Shown in pieces: positions 1-9,284 of a DNA stretch of 64,000 nucleotides. Each line of letters begins with the position of its first letter. The first letter of the stretch is position 1. The notes beneath the pieces are model-generated. The model ran no database searches, was not told where the DNA came from, and saw nothing but the letters and a program-made list of their open reading frames with translations. Both the position numbers and the translations under genes were made by a program. Location: assembly GCF_010119235.1 (NCBI RefSeq), contig NZ_JAAATZ010000001.1, positions 2,076,501 to 2,140,500 on the forward strand, written 5' to 3'. The stretch is from Flavobacterium phycosphaerae. GTDB lineage: Bacteria > Bacteroidota > Bacteroidia > Flavobacteriales > Flavobacteriaceae.

Positions 1-110
1 CGTATTCATTTGCAGTCATGTGTTTCGATATTGCAGCTAACTTATTTACATGCTCAGTAAAAAAAGAAATGACTTTCCTTTTACCTCGCTTACTGCTCTA
101 AATATACTAA
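1..110. other. Window edge, no confident gene
   Basis: No complete gene is visible. On the minus strand an open frame runs off the left edge; an ATG at position 19 reading leftward would give M-T-A-N-E-Y and could be the start of a gene lying outside the window. The evidence is only six codons, so this is a note rather than a gene call. Confidence 0.2.
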
Positions 111-111
111 T

Positions 112-150
112 AAAAACAAAACCCTCTCAGTAGTGAAAGGGTTTGTTGTT
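112..150 (-). terminator. Rho-independent terminator of purA
   Basis: An inverted repeat AAACCCT (119-125) / AGGGTTT (138-144) lies directly after the purA stop. Read leftward it is followed by a T-rich tract (the A-rich plus strand at 109-118). Position and structure fit a terminator for the leftward purA transcript. Confidence 0.65.
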
Positions 151-1422
151 TTATTTGGTAATGGTTTGCTTTCTATCCGGCCCTACTGAGACGATGCTGA
201 TAGGCACTTCCACTTCGCGTTCTATGAATTCGATATAGTCTTTGAGTGCGTCTGGTAGGCTTTCGTAAGAGGTCATACCGGTTAAATCGGCTTGCCATCC
301 TCTAAATTCGGTATAAATAGGAGTTACGTTTTCTTCTTCAATGTTATAGGGCAAATGGTGAATTACTTCGCCTTTGTAGTTGTAAGCGGTACATACTTTT
401 AAGGTGTCAAAGCCCGAGAGCACATCGCCTTTCATCATCATCAGTTGGGTAACACCGTTAATTTGGATGGCATATTTTAAGGCTACTAAATCCAACCAGC
501 CACAACGGCGTTTTCTTCCGGTAACCGAGCCAAATTCGTTCCCCACTTTGGCCATCATATCGCCGGCTTCACCAAAATCTTCGGTAGGGAAGGGGCCACT
601 GCCCACACGAGTGGTATAGGCTTTGAAAATACCGTATACTTCTTTGATTTTATTAGGGGCAATCCCCAGTCCGGTACAAGCTCCTGCCGCTGTAGTGTTA
701 GACGAAGTTACAAAGGGATAAGTTCCGAAATCTACATCTAACAAAGACCCTTGAGCGCCTTCGCATAGGATGGATTTGCCTTTCTTTTGGGCTTGTGCCA
801 AGTATTCTTCGCTGTCAATGAAACTTAGTTTTTTTAAATCTTCTATAGCTTCAAAGAACTCTTTTTCCAGTTCGGGTAAATTGTATTGTATGTTCACATC
901 ATAGAACGCAATCATGGCTTCGTGCTTGTCGGCCAAAGCTCGGTAGCGTTCTTTAAAATCAGCCAATTCGATATCGCCTACTCGAAGACCGTTACGCCCG
1001 GTTTTGTCCATATACGTTGGGCCAATTCCTTTTAGGGTAGAACCAATTTTGGCTTTGCCTTTAGCGGCTTCTGAAGCGGCATCCAGCAGGCGGTGGGTAG
1101 GTAAAATCAAATGGGCTTTGCGCGAAATAATCAGTTTCGATTGTAAGTCGAGGTTGAATTTGGCCAAGCCGTCAATTTCGCTTTTGAAAACCACGGGGTC
1201 AATCACGACGCCGTTTCCAATGATGTTAATGTTGTTTTGGTGAAAAATTCCTGAGGGAATGGTTCTTAGGACGTGTTTTATTCCGTCAAATTCTAAAGTG
1301 TGTCCGGCATTTGGGCCGCCTTGAAAACGAGCAATAATGTCGTATTTTGAGGTTAGAACGTCAACAATTTTTCCTTTGCCTTCGTCGCCCCATTGTAATC
1401 CTAGTAGTAAGTCTACGGTCAT
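151..1422 (-). CDS. purA: Adenylosuccinate synthase
   Basis: The product condenses IMP and aspartate using GTP to form adenylosuccinate, the first committed step from IMP to AMP, in the cytosol. The N-terminal P-loop GDEGKGK follows LLLGLQW. The IMP-site segment SSNTTAAGACTG, the GSGPFPTE stretch and the C-terminal SVGPDRKQTI typical of the family are all present. I chose the ATG at 1422, giving 423 residues. An upstream in-frame ATG at 1479 would add 19 residues (LRVYVLNK...) encoded by a palindromic repeat at 1465-1493 and so is unlikely. The leader just upstream is rich in A and C with almost no G. fur and rel follow upstream on the same strand. Confidence 0.97.
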   Translation of the reverse strand: MTVDLLLGLQWGDEGKGKIVDVLTSKYDIIARFQGGPNAGHTLEFDGIKHVLRTIPSGIFHQNNINIIGNGVVIDPVVFKSEIDGLAKFNLDLQSKLIISRKAHLILPTHRLLDAASEAAKGKAKIGSTLKGIGPTYMDKTGRNGLRVGDIELADFKERYRALADKHEAMIAFYDVNIQYNLPELEKEFFEAIEDLKKLSFIDSEEYLAQAQKKGKSILCEGAQGSLLDVDFGTYPFVTSSNTTAAGACTGLGIAPNKIKEVYGIFKAYTTRVGSGPFPTEDFGEAGDMMAKVGNEFGSVTGRKRRCGWLDLVALKYAIQINGVTQLMMMKGDVLSGFDTLKVCTAYNYKGEVIHHLPYNIEEENVTPIYTEFRGWQADLTGMTSYESLPDALKDYIEFIEREVEVPISIVSVGPDRKQTITK

Positions 1423-1464
1423 TGTGTTGTGTGTTGTTGTTTGTAGTTGTTGTTTATTTAAAAC

Positions 1465-1493
1465 GTAGACACGTAGCATTGCTACTTGTCTAC
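1465..1493. repeat. Dispersed palindromic repeat, copy 1
   Basis: GTAGACACGTAG (1465-1476), a 5-base loop, then CTACTTGTCTAC (1482-1493): a 12-bp inverted repeat with one mismatch. It resembles the perfect palindrome at 2008-2036; the two copies flank the fur gene. It could fold in RNA but has no T-tract. Confidence 0.7.
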
Positions 1494-1496
1494 AGG

Positions 1497-1952
1497 TTAT
1501 AATTCTTTTTTATTGGCATAAAAATATAAGGAGTGGTTGTGTATTTCAATTCCAAATATTTCTTCGATAGTTTGTTTGATGGTTTGGATGCGTGGGTCGC
1601 AAAACTCAATCACTTCGCCGGTATCGGTCATGATGATGTGGTCGTGTTGTTTGTCGAAATATGATTTTTCGTAATGCGCCTGATTTTGGCCAAACTGATG
1701 TTTGCGAACCAAACCGCAATCTAACAGTAATTCAATGGTGTTGTATAAGGTGGCACGCGACACGCGGTAGTTTTTGTTTTTCATTTTGATATACAAATTC
1801 TCAATATCAAAATGCTCTTCGCTATCGTAAATTTCCTGAAGAATAGCATAGCGTTCCGGCGTTTTTCGATGGCCTTTGTTCTCCAGATAAAGCGTAAAAA
1901 CGTTTTTTACGGTTTCCTGATTTTTAATATTATCGGAGGCTATTAGTGTCAT
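1497..1952 (-). CDS. Fur family metal-responsive transcriptional regulator
   Basis: The 151-residue protein has the Fur layout. A winged-helix DNA-binding half includes [14 protein letters not shown] and [20 protein letters not shown], followed by a dimerisation half with a metal-site-like [18 protein letters not shown]. It probably represses genes in response to iron, zinc or peroxide; which metal cannot be told from sequence. The usual C-terminal CxxC zinc-binding pairs are absent; the only cysteines visible are in LLDCGL and EFCDP. The gene lies between purA and rel, all leftward. A promoter-like TACCTTTG sits only five bases before the ATG, suggesting a very short or absent leader. Confidence 0.93.
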   Translation of the reverse strand: MTLIASDNIKNQETVKNVFTLYLENKGHRKTPERYAILQEIYDSEEHFDIENLYIKMKNKNYRVSRATLYNTIELLLDCGLVRKHQFGQNQAHYEKSYFDKQHDHIIMTDTGEVIEFCDPRIQTIKQTIEEIFGIEIHNHSLYFYANKKEL

Positions 1953-1956
1953 GGGA

Positions 1957-1964
1957 CAAAGGTA
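1957..1964 (-). promoter_or_regulatory. Bacteroidota -7 box upstream of fur
   Basis: Reading leftward the sequence is TACCTTTG, matching the TAnnTTTG -7 consensus of the Bacteroidota primary sigma factor. It ends four bases before the fur ATG, so the message would be nearly leaderless. Confidence 0.45.
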
Positions 1965-2007
1965 ATTTTTTTGTACATGGTTTCAAAGTTTCGTGATTTA
2001 AAATATT

Positions 2008-2036
2008 GTAGAGACGTAGTATGGCTACGTCTCTAC
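2008..2036. repeat. Dispersed palindromic repeat, copy 2
   Basis: A perfect 12-bp inverted repeat, GTAGAGACGTAG (2008-2019) and CTACGTCTCTAC (2025-2036), with a 5-base loop. It is a close relative of the copy at 1465-1493 on the other side of fur. The shared sequence suggests a dispersed REP-like family. Confidence 0.8.
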
Positions 2037-2061
2037 CGAAGTATTTCATAAAAAAGCAGTT

Positions 2062-4281
2062 TTAATTGGTATACACTCGGGTAACCTTGTCAATTCCGTC
2101 AATTTTTTTGATGTTCTCAATTAGTTTTTTCAGAATGTTGTTGTTCTGTACAATTACCGCAACTTGCCCGTTAAAGATTCCGGCATCACCACTTAGGGAA
2201 ATACTTTGAATGTTAACGTGCATATTGTTTGAAATAACTTTGGTCAACTCGTTGGTTAATCCTAAACTGTCCATTCCGGTAATTTTTAAAATGGCTTTGA
2301 ATTCCTGTTGCGAAGAATCTATCCATTTGGCCTGCATGATGCGGTAAGCATAATTGGATTGCAGTGTGATGGCATTCGGGCAGTCTTTTTTGTGCACTTT
2401 AATTCCTTCGTTGATGGTAATAAAACCAAATACATCGTCACCCGGAATAGGATTACAGCAAGAGGATAATTTATAATCGAGTTTGTCCTGTTCTGAACCA
2501 AAAACCAGTAAATCGTAGTTGTTGCTTAATTCGGGTTTGTTGATTTCTTCCTGGTTTGTATTTGGCGAGCGCTTGATTTTATTCTTAAAGAAATTCATCA
2601 GCGTGTTGCTTTTCTGTGCGGCAAAATCTTTCAGTTGTTGGTTCTCGATAGAGCCAATCCCCACGCGGTAAAACAAATCCAGACTGGTTTTAAGTTTGAA
2701 GAAATTTACCAATTCATTGACCACGCCTTCATTCAACGTAATTTTTAAATGTTTCATTTTACGGGTCAGTAATTCGCGACCGTCTTCAGCAATTTTCTTG
2801 GTATTTTCGTTAAGTACGTTTCTGATTTTATTTTTCGCTCTCGATGTCGTTACATAATCCAACCAGTTAATCGTTGGTTTTTGATGAACCGAGGTAATGA
2901 TTTCAATTTGGTCACCGCTTTTCAACTCGTGATTCAGCGGAACTAATTTTCCGTTCACACGGGTTCCTCGGGTTTTGATTCCAATTTCGGAGTGAATGCT
3001 AAAGGCAAAGTCTAAAGAGGTAGCGCCTTTGGGCAAGGATTTGATTTCTCCTTTGGGCGTGAAGACAAAAATTTCTTTGGCATAGAGATTCATTTTGAAG
3101 TCCTCTACAAAGTCGACCGCATTGGTTTCCGAACTTTCTAAGGCTTCTTTTAATAAATTTAGCCATGTATCTAAACCGCTTTCTTCGGTAGCACCTTGTT
3201 TGTATTTGTAGTGGGCAGCGTATCCTTTTTCGGCAATTTCATCCATTCTTTCGCTACGAACTTGTATTTCTACCCAACGTCCTTTGGGCCCCATGACGGT
3301 AATGTGCAGGGCTTCATATCCGGTTGATTTTGGTGAGGAAATCCAATCGCGTAAACGGCTGGGACTTGGGCGGTAGTGGTCTGTTACGATAGAATAAATT
3401 TTCCAAGCGAGGAATTTTTCGTCGTGTAGGTTGGATTTGTATATAATTCGGAGTGCAAATTTGTCATATACTTCGTCAAACGTAACATTTTGTGCCGCCA
3501 TTTTTCTGCGAATCGAGTAGATCGATTTTGGCCGGCCTTTCATCACATATTCGACACCCTCTTCGTCTAATGATTTTTTTAAGACATCAGAAATGGTCTT
3601 TATATATTGATCTTGCTCTTCTTTGGTTTCTTTGATTTTGCTGACAATATCCTGAAAAACTTCGGGTTCGGTATATTTCAATCCCAGGTCTTCCAATTTG
3701 GTTTTGATGTTGTACAAGCCCAAACGATGCGCCAACGGAGCGTAGATGTATAAGGTTTCCGAAGCAATTTTGACCTGCTTGTAATCGGGCATCGAATCCA
3801 TGGTTTGCATGTTGTGTAAACGGTCGGCAATTTTGATTAAAATTACCCGAACATCATCATTCAAAGTCAGCAGCATTTTACGGAAATTTTCCGCCTGCAT
3901 GGAGATGTTCATGTCTTTTTTGACCTGAGCAATTTTGGTCAGCCCTTCTACTAAATGGGCAATTTTAGGATTAAACATTCTTTCAATGTCTTCCACAGTC
4001 ACCTCGGTATCTTCTACCACATCATGCATTAAAGCAGCGGCAATACTGGTGGCACCCAACCCAATTTCGGAAGCTACAATTTTGGCCACACCGATAGGGT
4101 GGAAGATGTAAGCCTCTCCTGATTTACGGCGTTGGTCTTTATGTGCGTCAACGGCAACATCAAATGCTTTACGAATGAGTTTTTTATCAGAATCAGTAAG
4201 GGTTTGATAACTTATTCGAAGTAATTCTTTGTATTCTCGGGCAATTGCTTTTTTTTCTTCTTCTAAATCAATTTCAATCAT
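2062..4281 (-). CDS. Bifunctional (p)ppGpp synthetase/hydrolase (Rel/SpoT)
   Basis: This 739-residue enzyme makes and degrades the stringent-response alarmone (p)ppGpp. Domains in order: an HD hydrolase (about residues 40-190) with the HDVVEDT metal motif intact; a synthetase domain (about 245-370) with FALRIIYKS and GYEALHITVMGPKGRWVEIQVR; a TGS domain (about 405-465, FVFTPKGEIKSLPKGA); and a C-terminal ACT domain (about 665-739). Both catalytic halves look complete, as expected for the single long Rel enzyme of Bacteroidota. It is leftward and upstream of fur and purA, with about 110 bp to fur containing the palindrome at 2008-2036. Confidence 0.96.
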   Translation of the reverse strand: MIEIDLEEEKKAIAREYKELLRISYQTLTDSDKKLIRKAFDVAVDAHKDQRRKSGEAYIFHPIGVAKIVASEIGLGATSIAAALMHDVVEDTEVTVEDIERMFNPKIAHLVEGLTKIAQVKKDMNISMQAENFRKMLLTLNDDVRVILIKIADRLHNMQTMDSMPDYKQVKIASETLYIYAPLAHRLGLYNIKTKLEDLGLKYTEPEVFQDIVSKIKETKEEQDQYIKTISDVLKKSLDEEGVEYVMKGRPKSIYSIRRKMAAQNVTFDEVYDKFALRIIYKSNLHDEKFLAWKIYSIVTDHYRPSPSRLRDWISSPKSTGYEALHITVMGPKGRWVEIQVRSERMDEIAEKGYAAHYKYKQGATEESGLDTWLNLLKEALESSETNAVDFVEDFKMNLYAKEIFVFTPKGEIKSLPKGATSLDFAFSIHSEIGIKTRGTRVNGKLVPLNHELKSGDQIEIITSVHQKPTINWLDYVTTSRAKNKIRNVLNENTKKIAEDGRELLTRKMKHLKITLNEGVVNELVNFFKLKTSLDLFYRVGIGSIENQQLKDFAAQKSNTLMNFFKNKIKRSPNTNQEEINKPELSNNYDLLVFGSEQDKLDYKLSSCCNPIPGDDVFGFITINEGIKVHKKDCPNAITLQSNYAYRIMQAKWIDSSQQEFKAILKITGMDSLGLTNELTKVISNNMHVNIQSISLSGDAGIFNGQVAVIVQNNNILKKLIENIKKIDGIDKVTRVYTN

Positions 4282-4357
4282 AGCCTATTCGTTCAATTCC
4301 TAAAAATAAACATAACAAACGAGATGTGCAAGCTATAATTTTATGATTTTATTGATT

Positions 4358-5914
4358 TTATCGGATGAGGTATTGCTTGTCTTTGGTAAAGTCTAAATCG
4401 TGAAAATCATAACTAAAATCAGTCAACGGCGAAATGGCTTTCATTTTGAAATGTGTCGCTTTTCCATTGGCATCTAAGTCGAAGAAAATATGCGCATCGG
4501 CATGAAAACTGCGCACATCCCATTTGACTACAAAGTTCTGGTCTTTGTAAAAGAAAATCTCACCGGTTAGTCTTTTAGAGCGGTTGGAGGTAAAGTATAA
4601 TTTTCCTTTCTTTTCTGAAATGGTAACCAAACCAAACCAAGGGTCTTTATAATTTCCGATGTAATTGGAATTATTGATTTTGATTTTCGCTTTGGTATTT
4701 TTGGCTACCGTTGCCCAAACTTCTTCGGTAATTTTATCAGCATCGCCTTCTCTTTTTTGAAGATCTTCACTCAATCTCAACACATGGTCTGCATTGGTAA
4801 TACCCAAATAGCGGTCTTTAATAGTGTTTGAAATAGCCATAAAAGCAGAGCCTGATTGTTGGTTGGTCAATACTATAATTCCCAATTGAATTTCCGGAAT
4901 CATGATGGTTTGCGTTACGATGCCATCTAAACCGCCGGTGTGTGATACTTGTAGATAGCCATTGATGTCTTCCAGTCGCCATCCTAACCCATAGTTTCGG
5001 AATAAGGTTTTATAAGGTTGGGTGTTGGGAACCGGCAGGATGGTTTGCGGTTTCCACATTTCGGTGTGTTGTTTTTGACTGAATAATTGTTGGTTCTCGT
5101 CATATTTTCCGTTGTTCATTTGCAGGATTAACCATTTGCTTAAATCGTTGACAGAAGAATAAATTCCGGCCGCGGCATCAAATATGTGGTTAGTGTATCT
5201 CGGAATTACTTCCAGTTTTCCATTGGTTGGCACGTGAGGAACGATGGTATTAGTGGTGTCTTTCAGTCTTGACCAAGAAGCAGCGCTGTTATCCATATGT
5301 AATGGTTTCATCATGCGCTCTTCAATGAAATCACACCAAGATTTTCCGGAAACTTGCTCTATCACTTCGCCGGCAATAACGTATAATAAATTATCATAGT
5401 CATATTTGGTTCTGAAAGCGGAAACCGGTTTTAAGTATTGTATGTTTTTGATAATGTCTTTTGGCGTGAAATCATGACCGTCGGGCCAAATCATTAAATC
5501 GCCGGCGCCAAGACCCAAGCCACTGCGGTGCGTTAGTAAGTCGCGAATGGTGAATTCGTTGGTTACATAATCGTTATACATTTTGAAATCGGGTAGATAC
5601 TTGATGACTTTATCGTCCCAATCTATTTTTCCTTCATCCACCAACATCGCTAAGGCTGCCGAGGTAAAAGATTTACTGTTAGAGGCAATTCCGAACAAGG
5701 TATTGGCATCTACTTTTTTACCGGTTTTGATGTTGGTAACGCCGTAGCCTTTGGCCAAAACTAGCTTTCCGTCTTTGACAATACCCACTGCTATGCCCGG
5801 CACGTCAAATGTTTTTAAGGTTCTTTCTACTAAAACATCTACTTCCGATTCGGTAATTTGGGCCGAAAGCGTTAGACTTGTCAACACGAACAGCAGTGAT
5901 AATTTAAAATTCAT
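4358..5914 (-). CDS. Exported serine hydrolase, class C beta-lactamase/PBP-like
   Basis: The 518-residue protein starts with a signal peptide (MNFKLSLLFVLTSLTLSAQ) and should act in the periplasm or at the surface. The beta-lactamase-related fold carries the three active-site motifs: SxxK as S-N-S-K near residue 83, Y-D-N near residue 174, and HTG in SHTGGLDGI near residue 329. A C-terminal segment of about 110 residues resembles the DUF3471 extension of this family. Members act as D-aminopeptidases, esterases or peptidoglycan peptidases, and the substrate cannot be assigned. It starts about 16 bases from the end of the methyltransferase gene, on the same strand. Confidence 0.9.
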   Translation of the reverse strand: MNFKLSLLFVLTSLTLSAQITESEVDVLVERTLKTFDVPGIAVGIVKDGKLVLAKGYGVTNIKTGKKVDANTLFGIASNSKSFTSAALAMLVDEGKIDWDDKVIKYLPDFKMYNDYVTNEFTIRDLLTHRSGLGLGAGDLMIWPDGHDFTPKDIIKNIQYLKPVSAFRTKYDYDNLLYVIAGEVIEQVSGKSWCDFIEERMMKPLHMDNSAASWSRLKDTTNTIVPHVPTNGKLEVIPRYTNHIFDAAAGIYSSVNDLSKWLILQMNNGKYDENQQLFSQKQHTEMWKPQTILPVPNTQPYKTLFRNYGLGWRLEDINGYLQVSHTGGLDGIVTQTIMIPEIQLGIIVLTNQQSGSAFMAISNTIKDRYLGITNADHVLRLSEDLQKREGDADKITEEVWATVAKNTKAKIKINNSNYIGNYKDPWFGLVTISEKKGKLYFTSNRSKRLTGEIFFYKDQNFVVKWDVRSFHADAHIFFDLDANGKATHFKMKAISPLTDFSYDFHDLDFTKDKQYLIR

Positions 5915-5929
5915 CAGACAATTTTTTAA

Positions 5930-6751
5930 TTAATTAAATCCTCTTTGACGTTTGGCCTCAAATATCAGAATGGCAGCAGCAACGGATACATTCATACTGT
6001 CAATTTCGCCCTGCATGGGAATGATGATGTTTTGAGTGGCTTTGTCGCGCCAAAGTGGGGAAAGTCCGGTGGCTTCTGTGCCAACGACCAAGGCTGTAGG
6101 TTGCGTGTAGTTTTGGGTGTGGTAAGCGGTTGAATTTTGCAGTGTGGCACTGTAAAAATTAATATTATTTTGCTGAAGAAAAGCTATGGTTTCTTCGGTG
6201 GAGGCAGTGGCAATTTGATTGGTAAACAAACAGCCAACACTGGAGCGTACAATATTGGGGTTGTATAAATCGGTTTTAGGATTGGCAATGATAACGGCAT
6301 CAATATTGGCGGCGTCACAAGTACGAAGCATAGCGCCTATGTTTCCTGGTTTTTCGATAGCTTCCATGATCATAATTAAAGGATTTTCCGGAAGTTGTAA
6401 ATCGGTTAACGATAATGATTTGGTCTTGGCTACGGCCAAAATCCCTTCGGTCGTATCGCGATAGGCCAATTTTTGATAGACTTCTTTGGAGATTTCAATG
6501 AAGTCGATTTGAAAATTTAACTTCGTTCTGTTCGGCTGTGCTTCGGCTGAAAATTTGGAGAGGATTGAAGTAGTGGTAATCTCAGGAACGAATAAAATGG
6601 TTTCCAGTTCGTAGTTTCCTTTTAAAGCTAATTCAATTTCGCGCAGGCCTTCAATTAAAAAGGTGCCTGATTGTTTGCGGGCTTTGGATTTTTCCTGCAA
6701 TAAAACAAGTGATTTTATAAACGGGTTTTGAGCGCTGGTTATTTGTTTCAT
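5930..6751 (-). CDS. TrmH/SpoU family RNA 2'-O-methyltransferase
   Basis: The protein should transfer methyl from S-adenosylmethionine to a ribose 2'-OH in rRNA or tRNA. An N-terminal substrate-binding part starts KQITSAQNPFIKSL. The three SpoU motifs follow: KPGNIGAMLRTCDAA, VVGTEATGLS and IPMQGEIDSMNVSVAAAI, the last forming the knotted SAM site. I start it at the ATG at 6751 (274 residues if read from there). A longer frame to 6781 overlaps a TAnnTTTG promoter box at 6779-6786. The exact target nucleotide is unknown. Confidence 0.92.
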   Translation of the reverse strand: MKQITSAQNPFIKSLVLLQEKSKARKQSGTFLIEGLREIELALKGNYELETILFVPEITTTSILSKFSAEAQPNRTKLNFQIDFIEISKEVYQKLAYRDTTEGILAVAKTKSLSLTDLQLPENPLIMIMEAIEKPGNIGAMLRTCDAANIDAVIIANPKTDLYNPNIVRSSVGCLFTNQIATASTEETIAFLQQNNINFYSATLQNSTAYHTQNYTQPTALVVGTEATGLSPLWRDKATQNIIIPMQGEIDSMNVSVAAAILIFEAKRQRGFN

Positions 6752-6778
6752 CTTTGGATTAGCAACGATACGAAACGT

Positions 6779-6786
6779 CAAAGTTA
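6779..6786 (-). promoter_or_regulatory. -7 box of the SpoU methyltransferase gene
   Basis: The leftward sequence TAACTTTG fits TAnnTTTG and lies 27 bases before the ATG at 6751. It makes the longer alternative start at 6781 unlikely. Confidence 0.5.
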
Positions 6787-6809
6787 CAGATTTTTTTGAT
6801 TTTTTGAGC

Positions 6810-9170
6810 TTAATGATTCAAATACAAAAAACCTTTTAAAGGTTCGGGATAGTCTTTGTCATTGAGGTAGATGAGATAGAAATATGTTCCGTCAGGGGCT
6901 TTGGTACTGTCAAAACCTTCTCTTGCATATCCGCTCCAGTTTTCACTGTCTTTATTTCCTGTCCAGATTAATCTTCCCCAACGGTTGTAGATTTCGATTT
7001 TATAATTCAGAAAAATATTTTTAAGTCCATCAATCACAAAGCTGTCATTAACCGAATCATTATTGGCCGAAATATAGTTGTATACCGTAGGCGGACAGTT
7101 TCGAGTGGTTACTAAAAAGGAAGTGATACTATAGCAGTTTTCATTATCAATTCGGACAAAAATGGTTTTGGGTGTTGTGGTTGCCACATAATGATAGGCA
7201 TCCGAAACCGCATTGACTTCGTTGGCGGCATCTTCCAAACTTTCATAAAAATGAACCGTATCGTTTGGACTTTGTTTTACAGACGTTTCATAGGCTGAAA
7301 AATCAAAAGTTCCTTGCGTCAATCCTTCGTTGCAGCTAAGTAAATTGGGCAGTGTGTTATATTTCGGAACGTCAAAATAGGCTAATGTGAACGAAGTTGT
7401 GCTAAAACAATACCCATTATCAATACGTACAAAGATGGTTTTGGGAGTTATATTAGGCAAGTAGTTCTCAATAGTTTGTATAGCATTAGTGTTAGCATTA
7501 GCGTCTTGCATTGTTTCGAAAAAAGTAACTAAATCCGTAGTAGTGACAGCAATCGACTCTTGGTATTCTGATATATCAAAAGCACTCTCAGCAGTTTCAC
7601 GGCAAATGCTCATGTCGCTTGGTGTAATAAATCCGGGATAGGGTTTTAAATTTATTTCCAAGGGAGTAATGCTGTAACAATGCTGATTATCTAGTCGGAT
7701 ATAAATTGTCGTAATCGGATTAGTCAAATTAAAGGCAGTGCTATTGGCAATTGTATTAACATTAGCCATCGCATCGTTCAACGAAGTAAAAAAATGAATG
7801 CTGTCTGAGGCATTGACCAAAACAGAAGAACTATAAGCTGATAAGTCAATCGTGTAATTGGTTATATCGGAAGTACAAAAATATTGAGGCGGAATGCTAT
7901 TATATAGTGGCGAGGTCCATAAAGAAACTAATTGCGTGAAACTGTTATTGTTTTCCAGCAATTCGATGACCACACCTGTTCCGTTTCCGGTATCATCCAC
8001 TATAAATTGTAACGTGAAATTGTTCGCAATCGTGTTGGGTAAAACCAAAGATATTTGTGAAGACCAAGTTCCGTCAATAGGAATTATTGTAGTTGTAGCA
8101 GTAGTTTGCAATAATTGTCCATTAGCATAAATAGCGATAGGGGTATTGGCAGGAAGTGCATTAGTTGCATTTAAATTTGAAACCGTATAATCCACTACTA
8201 TGGTTTTAGAATCACATGTTTTAGCTACCGAATCTATAGCAATTGTAGCATCGGGTAATTGGTTGTTGAGTTTGGTTATTACAGTATTAACCATAATGAA
8301 ATCGCGTCCATTAAGAAAAGGATTAAAAACGGAAGTGAGTTTTATTTGTGCCGTAACATCACCTACATTAATATAATTTTGAATATCATAAATGTCCAAA
8401 TCCATATTGTAAAGGGTATTGCTTCCTGTGACCGAATTGGTACCGTTGAATACATTATCAGCCGGATTTAATGCGTTACTCAATTCTATTCCGTTAAACT
8501 CAAAATGCTCTGTGTTTAACATACTATCACCTTCCCAAGCAATGAAACCTATTTTAGAATTATTATTATCCAAAACATTCAAACTGCTAAGATTAATAAC
8601 CAAATCATTTGGTACCTTTTGTAATCCATCATAAATATTGATTTGATTGATAGGCAAAGTAACATCGCTGTAGACTATAACCATGGCCCAACCGGCAAAG
8701 TTGGTTCGGTTCTGACAATAGCCGCTTTCTGTGAGTAGGGTTTGTGAAATGTCTAACTCCGAAAGGGTGTAGGTGCCGTTTCCGGTGCTCTGTATTTGAG
8801 TGGTAACATCAGCAAAGGCACTGAAGTAGGGTAATTCATCATTAGAAATCACCGAAAAATTTCTTTGAGCCGTAATATCGATACCGTTTAATTTTACATT
8901 AAAATCACCGGTTCCGGAACCTGCCCAATACAAATAAGCCTTTTCAATCAATTGATCAGGATTTAACGTTAAGTCGGCTGCTGAAGTTGAAACAACCAAA
9001 TCTTCACAACCGATAGTTAAATTATTTTCCCCCAAATTCATAGTATTCCCCACAAAGGTGAAATCGTAACGGCCATTGAATTGCTGGTATAAGGTTACAT
9101 TTTGTCCATAAGCTGAGAAAAAACAGCTCATGATTACAATAAATGCCACTAAATAACGTTCTACCTTCAC
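6810..9170 (-). CDS. T9SS-exported surface protein with gliding-motility type B C-terminal domain
   Basis: The 786-residue protein has a signal peptide (MKVERYLVAFIVIMSCFFSAYG). A long extracellular body follows, including at least three similar segments ending in 'TIFVRIDN..CYSITSF' (about residues 485-690). The C-terminal ~90 residues match the gliding motility-associated sorting domain: NNDSVNDSFVIDGLKN, IEIYNRWGRLIW and APDGTYFYLIYL. This domain directs export through the type IX secretion system and anchoring at the cell surface. Ligand and role are unknown; such proteins are often adhesins. It is a single leftward gene, divergent from the glycan cluster. Confidence 0.92.
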   Translation of the reverse strand: MKVERYLVAFIVIMSCFFSAYGQNVTLYQQFNGRYDFTFVGNTMNLGENNLTIGCEDLVVSTSAADLTLNPDQLIEKAYLYWAGSGTGDFNVKLNGIDITAQRNFSVISNDELPYFSAFADVTTQIQSTGNGTYTLSELDISQTLLTESGYCQNRTNFAGWAMVIVYSDVTLPINQINIYDGLQKVPNDLVINLSSLNVLDNNNSKIGFIAWEGDSMLNTEHFEFNGIELSNALNPADNVFNGTNSVTGSNTLYNMDLDIYDIQNYINVGDVTAQIKLTSVFNPFLNGRDFIMVNTVITKLNNQLPDATIAIDSVAKTCDSKTIVVDYTVSNLNATNALPANTPIAIYANGQLLQTTATTTIIPIDGTWSSQISLVLPNTIANNFTLQFIVDDTGNGTGVVIELLENNNSFTQLVSLWTSPLYNSIPPQYFCTSDITNYTIDLSAYSSSVLVNASDSIHFFTSLNDAMANVNTIANSTAFNLTNPITTIYIRLDNQHCYSITPLEINLKPYPGFITPSDMSICRETAESAFDISEYQESIAVTTTDLVTFFETMQDANANTNAIQTIENYLPNITPKTIFVRIDNGYCFSTTSFTLAYFDVPKYNTLPNLLSCNEGLTQGTFDFSAYETSVKQSPNDTVHFYESLEDAANEVNAVSDAYHYVATTTPKTIFVRIDNENCYSITSFLVTTRNCPPTVYNYISANNDSVNDSFVIDGLKNIFLNYKIEIYNRWGRLIWTGNKDSENWSGYAREGFDSTKAPDGTYFYLIYLNDKDYPEPLKGFLYLNH

Positions 9171-9284
9171 TGAATACTAATTAAGAAGCCTAAAATTACT
9201 CAATTAATCGTGAAAATCTAATTTTTAACAATACCAAGGTTTTTAAAAATAAATGTTTAATTTTCCGATGTCTAAACAAAACCT

